Of a stretch of DNA of 64,000 nt, positions 1 through 46,100 are shown one piece after another. Position 1 is the stretch's first letter, and each line of letters starts with the position of its first letter. Source of the stretch: Amia ocellicauda (taxonomy: Eukaryota; Chordata; Actinopteri; Amiiformes; Amiidae); contig NC_089851.1 in NCBI RefSeq assembly GCF_036373705.1, positions 1,885,001 to 1,949,000 on the forward strand, written 5' to 3'. The position numbers and the translations under genes are program-made. A model generated the notes under the pieces. That model was not told the origin of the DNA. It worked only from the letters and a program-made list of their open reading frames with translations, and ran no database searches.

Positions 1-382
1 CGCTGCAGCGCGGTACAGGAAGGAAGCCGGGGCCACTGACTAACCACGAGCACTGTACAGACTGAGACAGGGCTCTCGGAGTGACGGAGACACGAGGAAG
101 CTGCTTCTTTGGCATCTAATCATCTCTACAGTTAAATCTGGATCACATTAACCGGACAAGAAAGATAAAATGAATAAATAAACCACACAATATCTGACGG
201 ACTCTGATATGGACATTTACAAAATGGCTGTAGCTAATGTAAAATAATTACATAAAAACAGGGAATGATGAAACATAGTTGATTAACAAACTAATCATAC
301 AAAAGTGTTTAATTTTATTTTCATATTATTTGTCATTTTTATAGGACAGAAATTACATATTGCTTATCAGTGAAAATAGTTT

Positions 383-825
383 GGAGCCCTGGAAGGACAT
401 GAAGTTATAAAATATACATTGTTGTAATGATATTGTTAATATTAGTAAAAACATATACATCCTTTATTCATAGTAGTAGGACATGTCTAACTGTGAACAT
501 ACAAACTTTGAAAAGTAAAATGGTTATATTTGAACATAACTCTTAAATTTTGACAGTGAAGTCACTCCATACACTGCTTCCTTCTGAATGCGATCCTGTC
601 ACGTGTAACAAAGACAGTTTGGGACATGCATGCAGTGGTGATGTAAACAGGAAGTAAAAGGGGAATCTACAAATTATGTAGTTTCACAAATAGTTCCCAC
701 AATATAATAACTCATTCCCACAATTTGCTAAATCGGGTCCACGATATAATAAAACATGCACATGATATATTAAATTGTTTCTACAATATATAGATATTTT
801 TACTTCATGTCCCCTCCAGGGCTCC
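383..825. mobile_element. 443-bp MITE-like element with terminal inverted repeats
   Basis: The stretch begins GGAGCCCTGGAAGGACATGA and ends with its near reverse complement (CTTCATGTCCCCTCCAGGGC then TCC). The similarity continues inward as AT-rich sequence for about 40 bases. It has no ORF, and no clear target-site duplication could be read, so the superfamily is open. It is present in both arms of the inverted duplication (also 60821-61263), so it predates that duplication. Confidence 0.55.
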
Positions 826-2285
826 GTAAAATATCAATCTGGCACTAAAACATCATGCAAAGAGTGTGAAATAGTGCACAATGACCCACACTGAATACCC
901 CTGCTGTTCATCGACTGGAATGACATTGTGGATATAGCACCTTTAATAAATTATAAACTGCTCCTTTAGTCACTTAAAGTTCCTTTCAGAAGTGCATAGG
1001 TCAAAAGATTTAGGTTTATTTACAACATTAATGATGAAAAAGGACCAATAACTTGCATCAGCACCCTCCCTGATAGTTTAATATTAGCCAACAGAAGAAG
1101 TTCATACAGAAATCGAGCACTGAGGCTCAGAAGTAAGTAACAGGGTAAACTGCTGGCAAAATTAGTCTGAGGAGACAAACTCATCTGTTACTCGTCTTAC
1201 AGACTCAGAGGTTTCTGCTCGGCCTGTGCAGTTTGGGCATGCTGTAGCAACACACACTCCCACCCCTTTTAATTAAACTCTGCCTTAATGAATGGCCACA
1301 AGCTCTGTTAACAGTCCTAGGGAGATCGGTTTCGGGTAAAAGATGAAACATCTGACACAGGCAGGAGGTTAACCTGCTCAGCAGAATGTTCTTTACCTCT
1401 CCTGACTGCCGGTTAGAGAAACATCTCAGCTGTTCGAAGTCTGAATTAGTCTGAGTAACAATGGAGAGGGGGAATCAAGATTTCTTGGAGAAAAGCCAGT
1501 CATTACTCCTGTGCCATGTCGCAGTTGTGTTCTGGTATTATATTTGGTATTTTATATATAGATGTGTGCCATTGTTAGCATTATTACTAATGTGTATGTC
1601 TAAATTTGCTAGTGTGATCATGTGCAGTACCCTGTGGCAATTTGTTTGCGAACAAAAAACAAAACAAAGATTTAAATTGAATTTAAATTATTTGAGACTA
1701 CTTTAAATTGAATCTAATTGAAATTAATTTAATTTTAATGAATTGCAGTTGAATTGATTCAGTTCTTGTCGCTTCCATTTGCTGCTTCTGACTGGATCTC
1801 TTTATGGCGCTGAGTCAGAAGGAAGGCTAGGATCTTTGCAGGAGTCTGTGAGCTTCCGACGCTATTGTAGATTCATAGGAACCGTCCTACAGAAGAGACA
1901 GGATTGTGAGGAAAAACACATCCAGAGGGGGAGAAGGTCACATCTAAACACAAGGCAAGTGTTCAATCAATAGGTTCTAGGTCAAGATAGGTCTACCCAG
2001 GCCTGGATGTGTGGCAGTAAATTTACCACGGGGGCAAAACCAATGATCCAGCTGGATCTGACAGTTTCAAACGTGCGCACCAGAAAGCAACGTATGTCGT
2101 ATGAACAAGAAGTTACTTTATATTTCGACCCACAGGTGTGTCTAGGATTTTCTGCACAGTTGACAAGTTCTGAACGTCAGAAGAAGTGGCTAATTTCTGT
2201 CATTAATTTCCCTCAGGAAAAAATAAATTTACTTAAACCCGGGGTCAGATCTGTCTCTTGTCTGCCTCTCTTGCTCACTGCTAAC
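826..2285. other. 3' flank of receptor gene 1, no recognised gene
   Basis: I recognise no coding sequence here; the short ORFs are unsupported. On the minus strand, downstream of the gene 1 stop, an AATAAA-type polyadenylation hexamer occurs near 1014-1020 and is kept in the right arm near 60626. It is a candidate 3' end for the transcript, but the implied 3'UTR of about 1.3 kb is inference only. An AT-rich patch with repeated AATTTAAATT-like words lies at 1665-1760. Confidence 0.4.
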
Positions 2286-20962
<18,677 letters not shown>

Positions 20963-22070
20963 GTCTTCCTTCAGGGACAGCAGCTCTTTACTGACGTTCA
21001 GTTCCTGTTTGGCTTCAGGTCGCTTCCTGTCATCAGTTCCTCTTTCTCTGACACTCTTTCACTGGTCACAGCAGAGCTGATACAGAATGAGAAGAGCAGC
21101 CTGTCTCCCTCAGTGAAAAACATAGAGGTGCTTTTGAAAAGCTTGAGGCAGTTGAGGGACTCCTGTGGAATGGAAACCAGAAGACAGTTGTGTCCCTGGA
21201 GTGCTGTGGCCCTGGAGCCCTGTATCCCTGGAGCCTTGTGTCCCTGGATCGCTGTGTCCCTGGAGCCCTGTGTCCCCTCACCACTTTGTCCCTGCTGCGG
21301 ACATCAAGGGAACCCAGTGCCCTGACCAGCACATACAACCACTGCATCACGAGCCGAAACAAGTGCCTACATACAAGGCGCATCCCCAGGGGGGTTCTGG
21401 GGTACCAACCGAAACCCCCTTTTAATGTACAAACCTGTGCAAAACAGCAGTGATCAGCAGCAAAGCAACCAGGTTACACTTCTATGAAACCCATTAGGTC
21501 CCATGACCTCCTTCATACCACTGCTGGAGCTCCCACTGTTCCTATGAATAAGAATAGATTTTGTTCCCAATCACATCCAGCACAAGAAGTCCAAATTGCA
21601 GACTCTTAGGTCAGATTAACTCTATTAACTGCATCTGCATTTGACCAGCGGCCCGTTCTGCATTGTGCCTCATACTGCACCTCACAGGCACGGAGACAGG
21701 AGCTGTGCACTGACCTACTGCTGGATAAGGCTCCCATGCAGCTTGTTGAAAAAACAGTTTTTTCAGAGTGTATACAAGTAAACTTCCTCTTAGTTAAACA
21801 AATGCACAGGACACAGCTGGGGGGACTGTTACTTCCTCTGAGTTTTAATCACCATCAATCTAAATGAAATTATTCCACTTAATATTATTTATGTATTTAT
21901 TTGTGAGTTTGTTACTTAATTCTCACAGAGGAAATATATATCTAAGCTGTGATTTAGCAATTGTGAAAATCACCCATCTGTGGTGTATACAAGAGTCTCA
22001 CAGCAATGCAGGGAGCTGGGAGAGTTGGCCTGGGATGGCGAGAGTATTGTTCAAGTAGGTTGTGAACAAG
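20963..22070. other. 5' flank of gene 1
   Basis: The promoter is expected here, since the leader ATG reads leftward from 20962. I see no confident TATA box. The stretch holds the 16-bp minisatellite at 21193 and otherwise no recognised gene or element. Confidence 0.4.
21193..21272 (+). repeat. 16-bp minisatellite, five units
   Basis: Five imperfect units of TCCCTGGAGCCCTGTG, 230 bp upstream of the gene 1 start codon. Copy at 39800-39879. Confidence 0.8.
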
Positions 22071-22427
22071 CAGTGGCGAACTGTGCCTTTCAGGACTGGG
22101 CCTTCAATACCTCCACCCCCCTCAAAAAAAATAAATCACTAACAAAAAAATAAGGGGCATCCCTGGCCATTTTTCCGCTTTAGGCAAAATATAATTTTAC
22201 AGCTCCATCTTCGAAAATCGCGTTGTTCTAGTTACACACACACACTAAGGCAATCACTTTATGAACAACAATCAAACAACAACAACAAGTGTGTGGAAAC
22301 AAAATGCAACCAGTTCAACGAGATGTAACACTGTAGCCAAACCAGAAATAAAAAATCAGTTTCACTCACCAATGACGTTCACTTGGAGATGAAATCCATC
22401 CTGCTGTGTCGTCTTGAAAAGGGCACT
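22071..22427. mobile_element. hAT-like element, cut by the assembly gap
   Basis: Left end CAGTGGCGAACTGTGCC; the contig stops inside it. The full element is seen at 40678-41462. Confidence 0.5.
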
Positions 22428-22627
22428 NNNNNNNNNNNNNNNNNNNNNNNNNNNNNNNNNNNNNNNNNNNNNNNNNNNNNNNNNNNNNNNNNNNNNNNNN
22501 NNNNNNNNNNNNNNNNNNNNNNNNNNNNNNNNNNNNNNNNNNNNNNNNNNNNNNNNNNNNNNNNNNNNNNNNNNNNNNNNNNNNNNNNNNNNNNNNNNNN
22601 NNNNNNNNNNNNNNNNNNNNNNNNNNN
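22428..22627. other. Assembly gap, 200 Ns
   Basis: Exactly 200 undetermined bases, a fixed-size scaffold spacer and not a measured length. Confidence 0.99.
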
Positions 22628-22977
22628 ATTGAGCTTGATGCCATGTGTCTCTCTGTAGCACCTATGCATCTTAGCCAGAAGTAAGTCATTGCGCGTCTTC
22701 TCATTTCTCACACAAATCACGAATGATTCACCGACTGAGTTTGCCGTCTAAAAACCTCAAGCGGTCGATCAAGTGATTTCTATCAACCGTGGAAGTGTGT
22801 GGCATTGTGTGTGTTCTGGTCTCAGCTGATTATTAGGATTGGCAGCATCCAGTGCAAAAGCAGATGCTCGCACTTTGGTTCATCTGGAACAGAAGGCATA
22901 GGAGCAAGAGTTGTGTGAGAGTGAGCGTATCAGCGTGGAAAAACATGGAGAGTGTGGAGAGTGTGGCGAGAGGGCAC

Positions 22978-39569
<16,592 letters not shown>

Positions 39570-39799
39570 GTCTTCCTTCAGGGACAGCAGCTCTTTACTG
39601 ACGTTCAGTTCCTGTTTGGCTTCAGGTCGCTTCCTGTCATCAGTTCCTCTTTCTCTGACACTCTTTCACTGGTCACAGCAGAGCTGATACAGAATGAGAA
39701 GAGCAGCCTGTCTCCCTCAGTGAAAAACATAGAGGTGCTTTTGAAAAGCTTGAGGCAGTTGAGGGACTCCTGTGGAATGGAAACCAGAAGACAGTTGTG

Positions 39800-39879
39800 T
39801 CCCTGGAGTGCTGTGGCCCTGGAGCCCTGTATCCCTGGAGCCTTGTGTCCCTGGATCGCTGTGTCCCTGGAGCCCTGTG
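39800..39879 (+). repeat. 16-bp minisatellite, copy B
   Basis: Same five units as 21193-21272; the unit number does not differ between copies, unusual if they were old duplicates. Confidence 0.8.
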
Positions 39880-40677
39880 TCCCCTCACCACTTTGTCCCT
39901 GCTGCGGACATCAAGGGAACCCAGTGCCCTGACCAGCACATACAACCACTGCATCACGAGCCGAAACAAGTGCCTACATACAAGGCGCATCCCCAGGGGG
40001 GTTCTGGGGTACCAACCGAAACCCCCTTTTAATGTACAAACCTGTGCAAAACAGCAGTGATCAGCAGCAAAGCAACCAGGTTACACTTCTATGAAACCCA
40101 TTAGGTCCCATGACCTCCTTCATACCACTGCTGGAGCTCCCACTGTTCCTATGAATAAGAATAGATTTTGTTCCCAATCACATCCAGCACAAGAAGTCCA
40201 AATTGCAGACTCTTAGGTCAGATTAACTCTATTAACTGCATCTGCATTTGACCAGCGGCCCGTTCTGCATTGTGCCTCATACTGCACCTCACAGGCACGG
40301 AGACAGGAGCTGTGCACTGACCTACTGCTGGATAAGGCTCCCATGCAGCTTGTTGAAAAAACAGTTTTTTCAGAGTGTATACAAGTAAACTTCCTCTTAG
40401 TTAAACAAATGCACAGGACACAGCTGGGGGGACTGTTACTTCCTCTGAGTTTTAATCACCATCAATCTAAATGAAATTATTCCACTTAATATTATTTATG
40501 TATTTATTTGTGAGTTTGTTACTTAATTCTCACAGAGGAAATATATATCTAAGCTGTGATTTAGCAATTGTGAAAATCACCCATCTGTGGTGTATACAAG
40601 AGTCTCACAGCAATGCAGGGAGCTGGGAGAGTTGGCCTGGGATGGCGAGAGTATTGTTCAAGTAGGTTGTGAACAAG

Positions 40678-41263
40678 CAGTGGCGAACTGTGCCTTTCAG
40701 GACTGGGCCTTCAATACCTCCACCCCCCTCAAAAAAAATAAATCACTAACAAAAAAATAAGGGGCATCCCTGGCCATTTTTCCGCTTTAGGCAAAATATA
40801 ATTTTACAGCTCCATCTTCGAAAATCGCGTTGTTCTAGTTACACACACACACTAAGGCAATCACTTTATGAACAACAATCAAACAACAACAACAAGTGTG
40901 TGGAAACAAAATGCAACCAGTTCAACGAGATGTAACACTGTAGCCAAACCAGAAATAAAAAATCAGTTTCACTCACCAATGACGTTCACTTGGAGATGAA
41001 ATCCATCCTGCTGTGTCGTCTTGAAAAGGGCACTGATAATAAATCCTTGACAATATCATATCCCCCTACTGCGTCAATATCATCTCCACTTGTTGCCATT
41101 TTCGACGTCGGCTATCAATCGCTAGTTAGCAGCACTAAGCTAGGACTCATGACGTAAGCAGGTGTTCTAGAATACTCTGGAGCCGCGGGAAATCTGAAAC
41201 AATAGGCCCATTGACTACAAATCCAAATATGATTGGTTGATCAAGTTGTCAATCCAAACGTAC

Positions 41264-41356
<93 letters not shown>

Positions 41357-41462
41357 TTTATTTATATTTTATTTATAGAATTCATCACATACTTTTATTT
41401 TTTCATCTGAGGATTCCAGGGCCTTCTCTGAATACCTTGAAGACCCCCACAGTTCGCCACGC
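40678..41462. mobile_element. hAT-like non-autonomous element, complete
   Basis: Left end CAGTGGCGAACTGTGCC; right end GACCCCCACAGTTCGCCAC, its inverse over GTGGCGAACTGTG. The 785 bp in between hold no transposase but include (TA)n and (TATT)n tracts. GGGCCTTC-type strings near both ends also mirror each other. Target duplication not readable. Confidence 0.55.
41263..41380 (+). repeat. (TA)n, (ATT)n and (TATT)n compound microsatellite
   Basis: About 27 TA units, a T run, then ATT and TATT repeats, inside the hAT-like element. A tract of this kind is a likely cause of the nearby contig break in copy A. Confidence 0.85.
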
Positions 41463-43196
41463 CTCTACCTATTAGTGGCAAGTGGTATATGTGGGTTTAA
41501 TGCTATTTTGTGAACTTGTGAAGGTCAACAACCATCTGTCTCTTTTAATTTGTGAGTTCATTGCCTTTCCCCATAAGTGAGGCATGACAAAAGGATTTTA
41601 CATGCATGTTACATCATTTTTATACCCCAGTTAAATAGGAAGCCATGGGAGGTCACAATGCAGTTCCTTAAGACTCAGATGTACTTAAAACAGTAGAATT
41701 TAAAATTTAATTTTATTCATAAAAATCTTTATACAGCAGGCTCCAGCGGCAGCTCATTCAGACAAAGGACATGGATCCAGGTGAGCAGCACAGATGACTG
41801 TGAAGAAATATTACAAATCCACTTTAGGTTGAGTGCCGTGTGTAACTGCATACAGAGAATCTTTAGGGGGTGCCAATCATTTTGTGGCCTTTCTTTGTCC
41901 CCACAGGTGCATCTGTGTCTATGTATGTGTGTGTGTGTGTGTGTGTGTATGTGTCTGTCTGTCTATCTGAGTATTTTAAACCTGAGCTGCCCTTTTGGAG
42001 TTAATATTATCAGTATCTCTGATCATGGATCAATAACAATAGTAAGTGATAATCAATACCAATCATGGAAGGGTGTTGAGGGCATCGTCTCTATTCCTGG
42101 AGGTGGGTGACTCTGTTGCTCCTCCATGGGTACATAAATCCCATAATCCCATAAATCCCATAAACACCTTCCCACAGGAAGCACAGTGAGGAGCGTTCAG
42201 GACATCCCAGGGCAGAAGGAAATAAAGTGAGTTATGAAGCACACAGCACGAGCGCTTGACTTGTTACTTATTCTGCATCAGCCCCCATACTCTCTATCAT
42301 ACTCTCTACATCCAGGGGGAAACGAGCAACATGTACAAGTTATTAATATGCAACAGCGCCCCCTTCAGCCTGCATAACACAGCACCGCCAACGAGCAGAC
42401 AACTGTGTTTGAAGCACTCATTCGTTTCCTCTCTCTTGAGAAAAAATAACAGATTTACCATTTCCTGAAACACACACCCTAATAGTAAAAATATTTTTTT
42501 TAACTGTTTGGCGCCATACATTATTCTTATGCCTATGATTCTGATTCTGATTATTATTTTACTGTGAAATTAGCTTTTAAAGCACCTTTCTGTTGATATG
42601 AATAAGGAAAACAAAACAGTGACAGGCTGAAGTTTAATAATTTTTCAGCTGAAAGGTTATACCTGCTGTTGTGATGCCGTGTTCGTTGATAACATCGTGA
42701 CGTATGTGTCCCCTCGCGTGACTGAAAACTGTGAGGAGAGAAAATACTATTTTATTGGATTTAGTATTTTCTTTTCATCAATAAAAACAATTCAATTTTT
42801 AATACTTATGATTAAAAACATTGACATATCAATCCTTAAAATCACTTAAAAATTTTAAAATCTTTGTGATTTTAACAAAACTAAAACAATTAACTTTTAA
42901 AATAAATGTGCTCAAATCAAATAAACAAAACGTGATAAAAGCAAAAACTGCACACCAACAAAAAAGTCAAATACATTGAAAATAACTGAAAATGCATTAG
43001 ACAAAATAAAGAAACAATTAAAAGGAAAAAATAAAAAACAAACAAAAAAAGTCTAATGCATTTTAAATTAAACCCAAAACGGTCAATGTATTTGACAACA
43101 AAATATAACAAAACTATACCTAAAAAGCCCTAAACAATGTGATTTAAAAACAACTAAATCTTTAAAAACAATTAAGATTCGTTATTTAAAATCTTC
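41463..43196. other. Intergenic, no confident gene
   Basis: It contains a (GT)n tract at about 41926-41950, two plus-strand exon-like segments (41740-41780 and 42178-42226, see findings) and an A-rich stretch from 42740. The A-rich stretch lies next to the 3' end of the Tx1-like LINE and may be partly its 3' region. Confidence 0.35.
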
Positions 43197-46100
43197 TTTT
43201 AAAAACAATCATTCATAAAATCTTTAAAAGATCTTTAAAAGATCTTGGACTCGGGCTCCAGCAGGGGGAACTAACCGTCCCCGGAGGTGGGTCCCATCAT
43301 GGGATCCTGAGCTCCCCCAGATCTTGTATGCGCCAGTTCTTAAAGGCTTCCTCCTTGCCCCTCTGATGGACCTCCAGATTGACGTAGTCTTTTACAAACA
43401 CCATGCCCCTCCGCGCGATGACGATCGGGTCCAGCTCCTGCTTATTGAACAAACAGATGTTCCGTCCCTCCCACAGTGCCTGCTTCACTGCGCAGACGAC
43501 ACGCCACCAGCACCTCAAGGTAGATGTAGAGATTCCCTTGGCTGGACCGTATAGGATCTGCTGGGCGGTCGCCCGCGCAGGAACGGCGAACCTGTGGAGG
43601 AACGGAGAAAACAGGAGCCAGACCCTGTGGGCGGAGGGGCACTCACTAAAGATGTGAGCCTCCGTCTCCTTCCCCAAGCAACCCTTATAGGGGCAGGTGT
43701 CATAAGGAGCTATGCCCCTTCTGTGCATGAACACTCGGGTGGGGAGACACCGACTCACAGCCATCCAGGAGACATCTTTCTGCGTATTCGTGAGGCAAAC
43801 GTGCGTAGCGTTAGCCCAGATAAACCGGCAGGTTTCGGGAGGGAAATCTTCTATCCGGCTGGTCTCCTGGGTAGATCTCATCTGACTACAGATGGTCTTA
43901 TAATCCCAGGAGGCCAGCACGACTTTATGGAGGCCTACTTCGAGCGCAAAGGCTCGGAGCGCCCTGTAGAACGGCGGGGGATCCCACGAGTGCGGCCTGG
44001 TGTTATCCATGGCGCAGAGGCCGAATGGTCTCAGGCTGCTGGCAAAATAGAAGCGGTTCATAAAACTCACTTTCTTGCCAGCAGCCTGGATGTTCTTGAC
44101 CACATAGGCCAGCCCCTGCGCCTTTATCAGCCGCACAACGTCCGGGACCCCCCTGCCTCCATCCAGGGTACCCTTCACCATCTGCACTCTTTTCAGCCTC
44201 TCCATTTTGCTCCCCCAGACAAACCGAAATATAATTCGGGTCACTAGTTTTGCGATAACCTTGTCTGGGGGGAAGATCATTCCTACGTAGAGGAGTATCG
44301 GGAAGAGGATGGCCTTTATGACCAGCACCTTACCAGCCATCGTCAAGGTCCTTGTGCTCCAGCCGTGGATCTTCCTTTGGACCTTTGCTATGGCCTCCTC
44401 CCAGCTCCGGGTGCCCGTGTTGGTCCCGTCGATCGTGATCCCCAGAACCTTGATAAACGGCTTCACAGGGAACACGGTCGGCGGGCCCCGGCCGACAGGC
44501 CATGCCCTGGAGAGGTAGACCTCGCTCTTGGCCTTGTTCACAGCGGCCCCCGTCGCCCTGCAGAAGCCGTCCAGCAGTTCCTCGACCCTGGCCACGGACG
44601 GAGCGTCCGTGCAGACCACGGCCACGTCGTCCATATAGGCCAGGGCCTTCAGTTGCTCTCCGCCGGAACCCGGGAGATGGAAACCTGTCACCCGGACGTC
44701 CCGGCGGATCGCCTGCATGAACGGCTCCAAGCAGAGGACGTACAGCAGGGCCGACAGGGGACAACCCTGCCGGACCCCCGACCTGACCGGAAATGGTTCG
44801 GTCAGGTGGCGGTTCACAAGGACCCTGCTGCTTAGGCCGCTGTAGATGATCTTAACCCACTTCCTCAGGCCAAGAGCGAGACCCATCCTCTCCATAACGA
44901 GCTGCAGGTATTCGTGGCCCACTCTGTCGAAGGCTTTCTCCTGGTCCAAGCTGATTAGGACCAGGGGAAGCCCTCTCTCGTTCGAGGCCACGACATCCCT
45001 GAGCAGCATGGCGTTGTCGGCCGCCGATCTCCCCCGGGCACCACAGACCTGGTCGGGACCCACGACTTGAGGGAGTGGCCGCTGCAGTCGGAGCGTCAGT
45101 GCTTTGGCCAGTATCTTGTAGTCGGTGCACAGGAGGCTGACTGGCCGCCAGTTCCTCAGATCTTTTGGGTCTCCCTTCTTGTGAAGAAGGGAGAGGATAC
45201 TTTTCTTCATCGAAGGGGCCAATCTGCCCTCTCTGTACATCGACCCCAGGACCTGGCCCAGATCTTCCTTAAGCACCTCCCAAAAGATCTTATAGAACTC
45301 AGCAGGGATCCCATCGGGACCCGGTGTCCTTCCAGAGTTAAGACTCTTTATCACCTGGGAGAGTTCAGTGGTGGTGATCTCTGGATCCTCCTCCTCCTCC
45401 TCGTCCCCCTCATTGCGGGACTCCAACAGGGACAGAAAGTGATGGATCAGATTTTGATCCACCACCTTCTGGTCGTACAACTCCCTGTAGAAATCCCGCA
45501 CCACTGTCTCAACAGCCTCTCTGCCCTCCACCTCTTGCCCCGAGGAGTCGATCATGGAGGACATTGCAGGCCGCCTCTCCTTCGTTTTCTTGAAGAAGAA
45601 GCGGCTGCATTTCTCATCGTCCTCCATGATGCGGACCCTGGAAAGGACCTTGATCTTTTCTTGCTCCTCCCGATAGAGGGCGGAGAGACTCAGTTTGACC
45701 CGGGCCACCTCCTCAGCTAGGTCGAAGCCTCTGAGCTGTAAAAGACTCAGGCGCTGGAGGCGGGCGTTTAGATGGGAATATCTCGCCCGCCTCTCGCGAG
45801 CTTTCCGTTTCCCCAGCTGAATGAAGTAGCCCTTGGTTCTTTTCTTCATCATCTCCCACCACTCTATGGGAGAATCAAAAAGGTCCTTCAGGGTCCTCCA
45901 CTCCTCGAGGCGTCTGCTAAAGGTCTTAATCACACGAGGGTCATCGAGCAGAGAGGTGTTGAGCTTCCAGACCCCAGGCCCCGACTCCCGTGTGCTCGGA
46001 ATGAGCACCTCTGTCGTCAGGAGCCTGTGGTCTGAAAAGAAGACCGCCTCCGAAGACATGGCGGTCCTCTCCAGTGGCTTGCTGAGGAGGACGAGATCTA

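Noticed and set aside
21066-21453. Pro/Trp/Ser-rich ORFs upstream of gene 1
   Set aside because: They are translations of the 16-bp minisatellite.
22362-22720. ORFs running through the run of Ns
   Set aside because: Their middle is undetermined sequence; they are artefacts of the gap.
44620-44650. YMDD motif as a sign of a hepadnavirus or retrovirus insertion
   Set aside because: It lies in a LINE reverse transcriptase with an N-terminal APE endonuclease; no viral gag, envelope or LTR is present.
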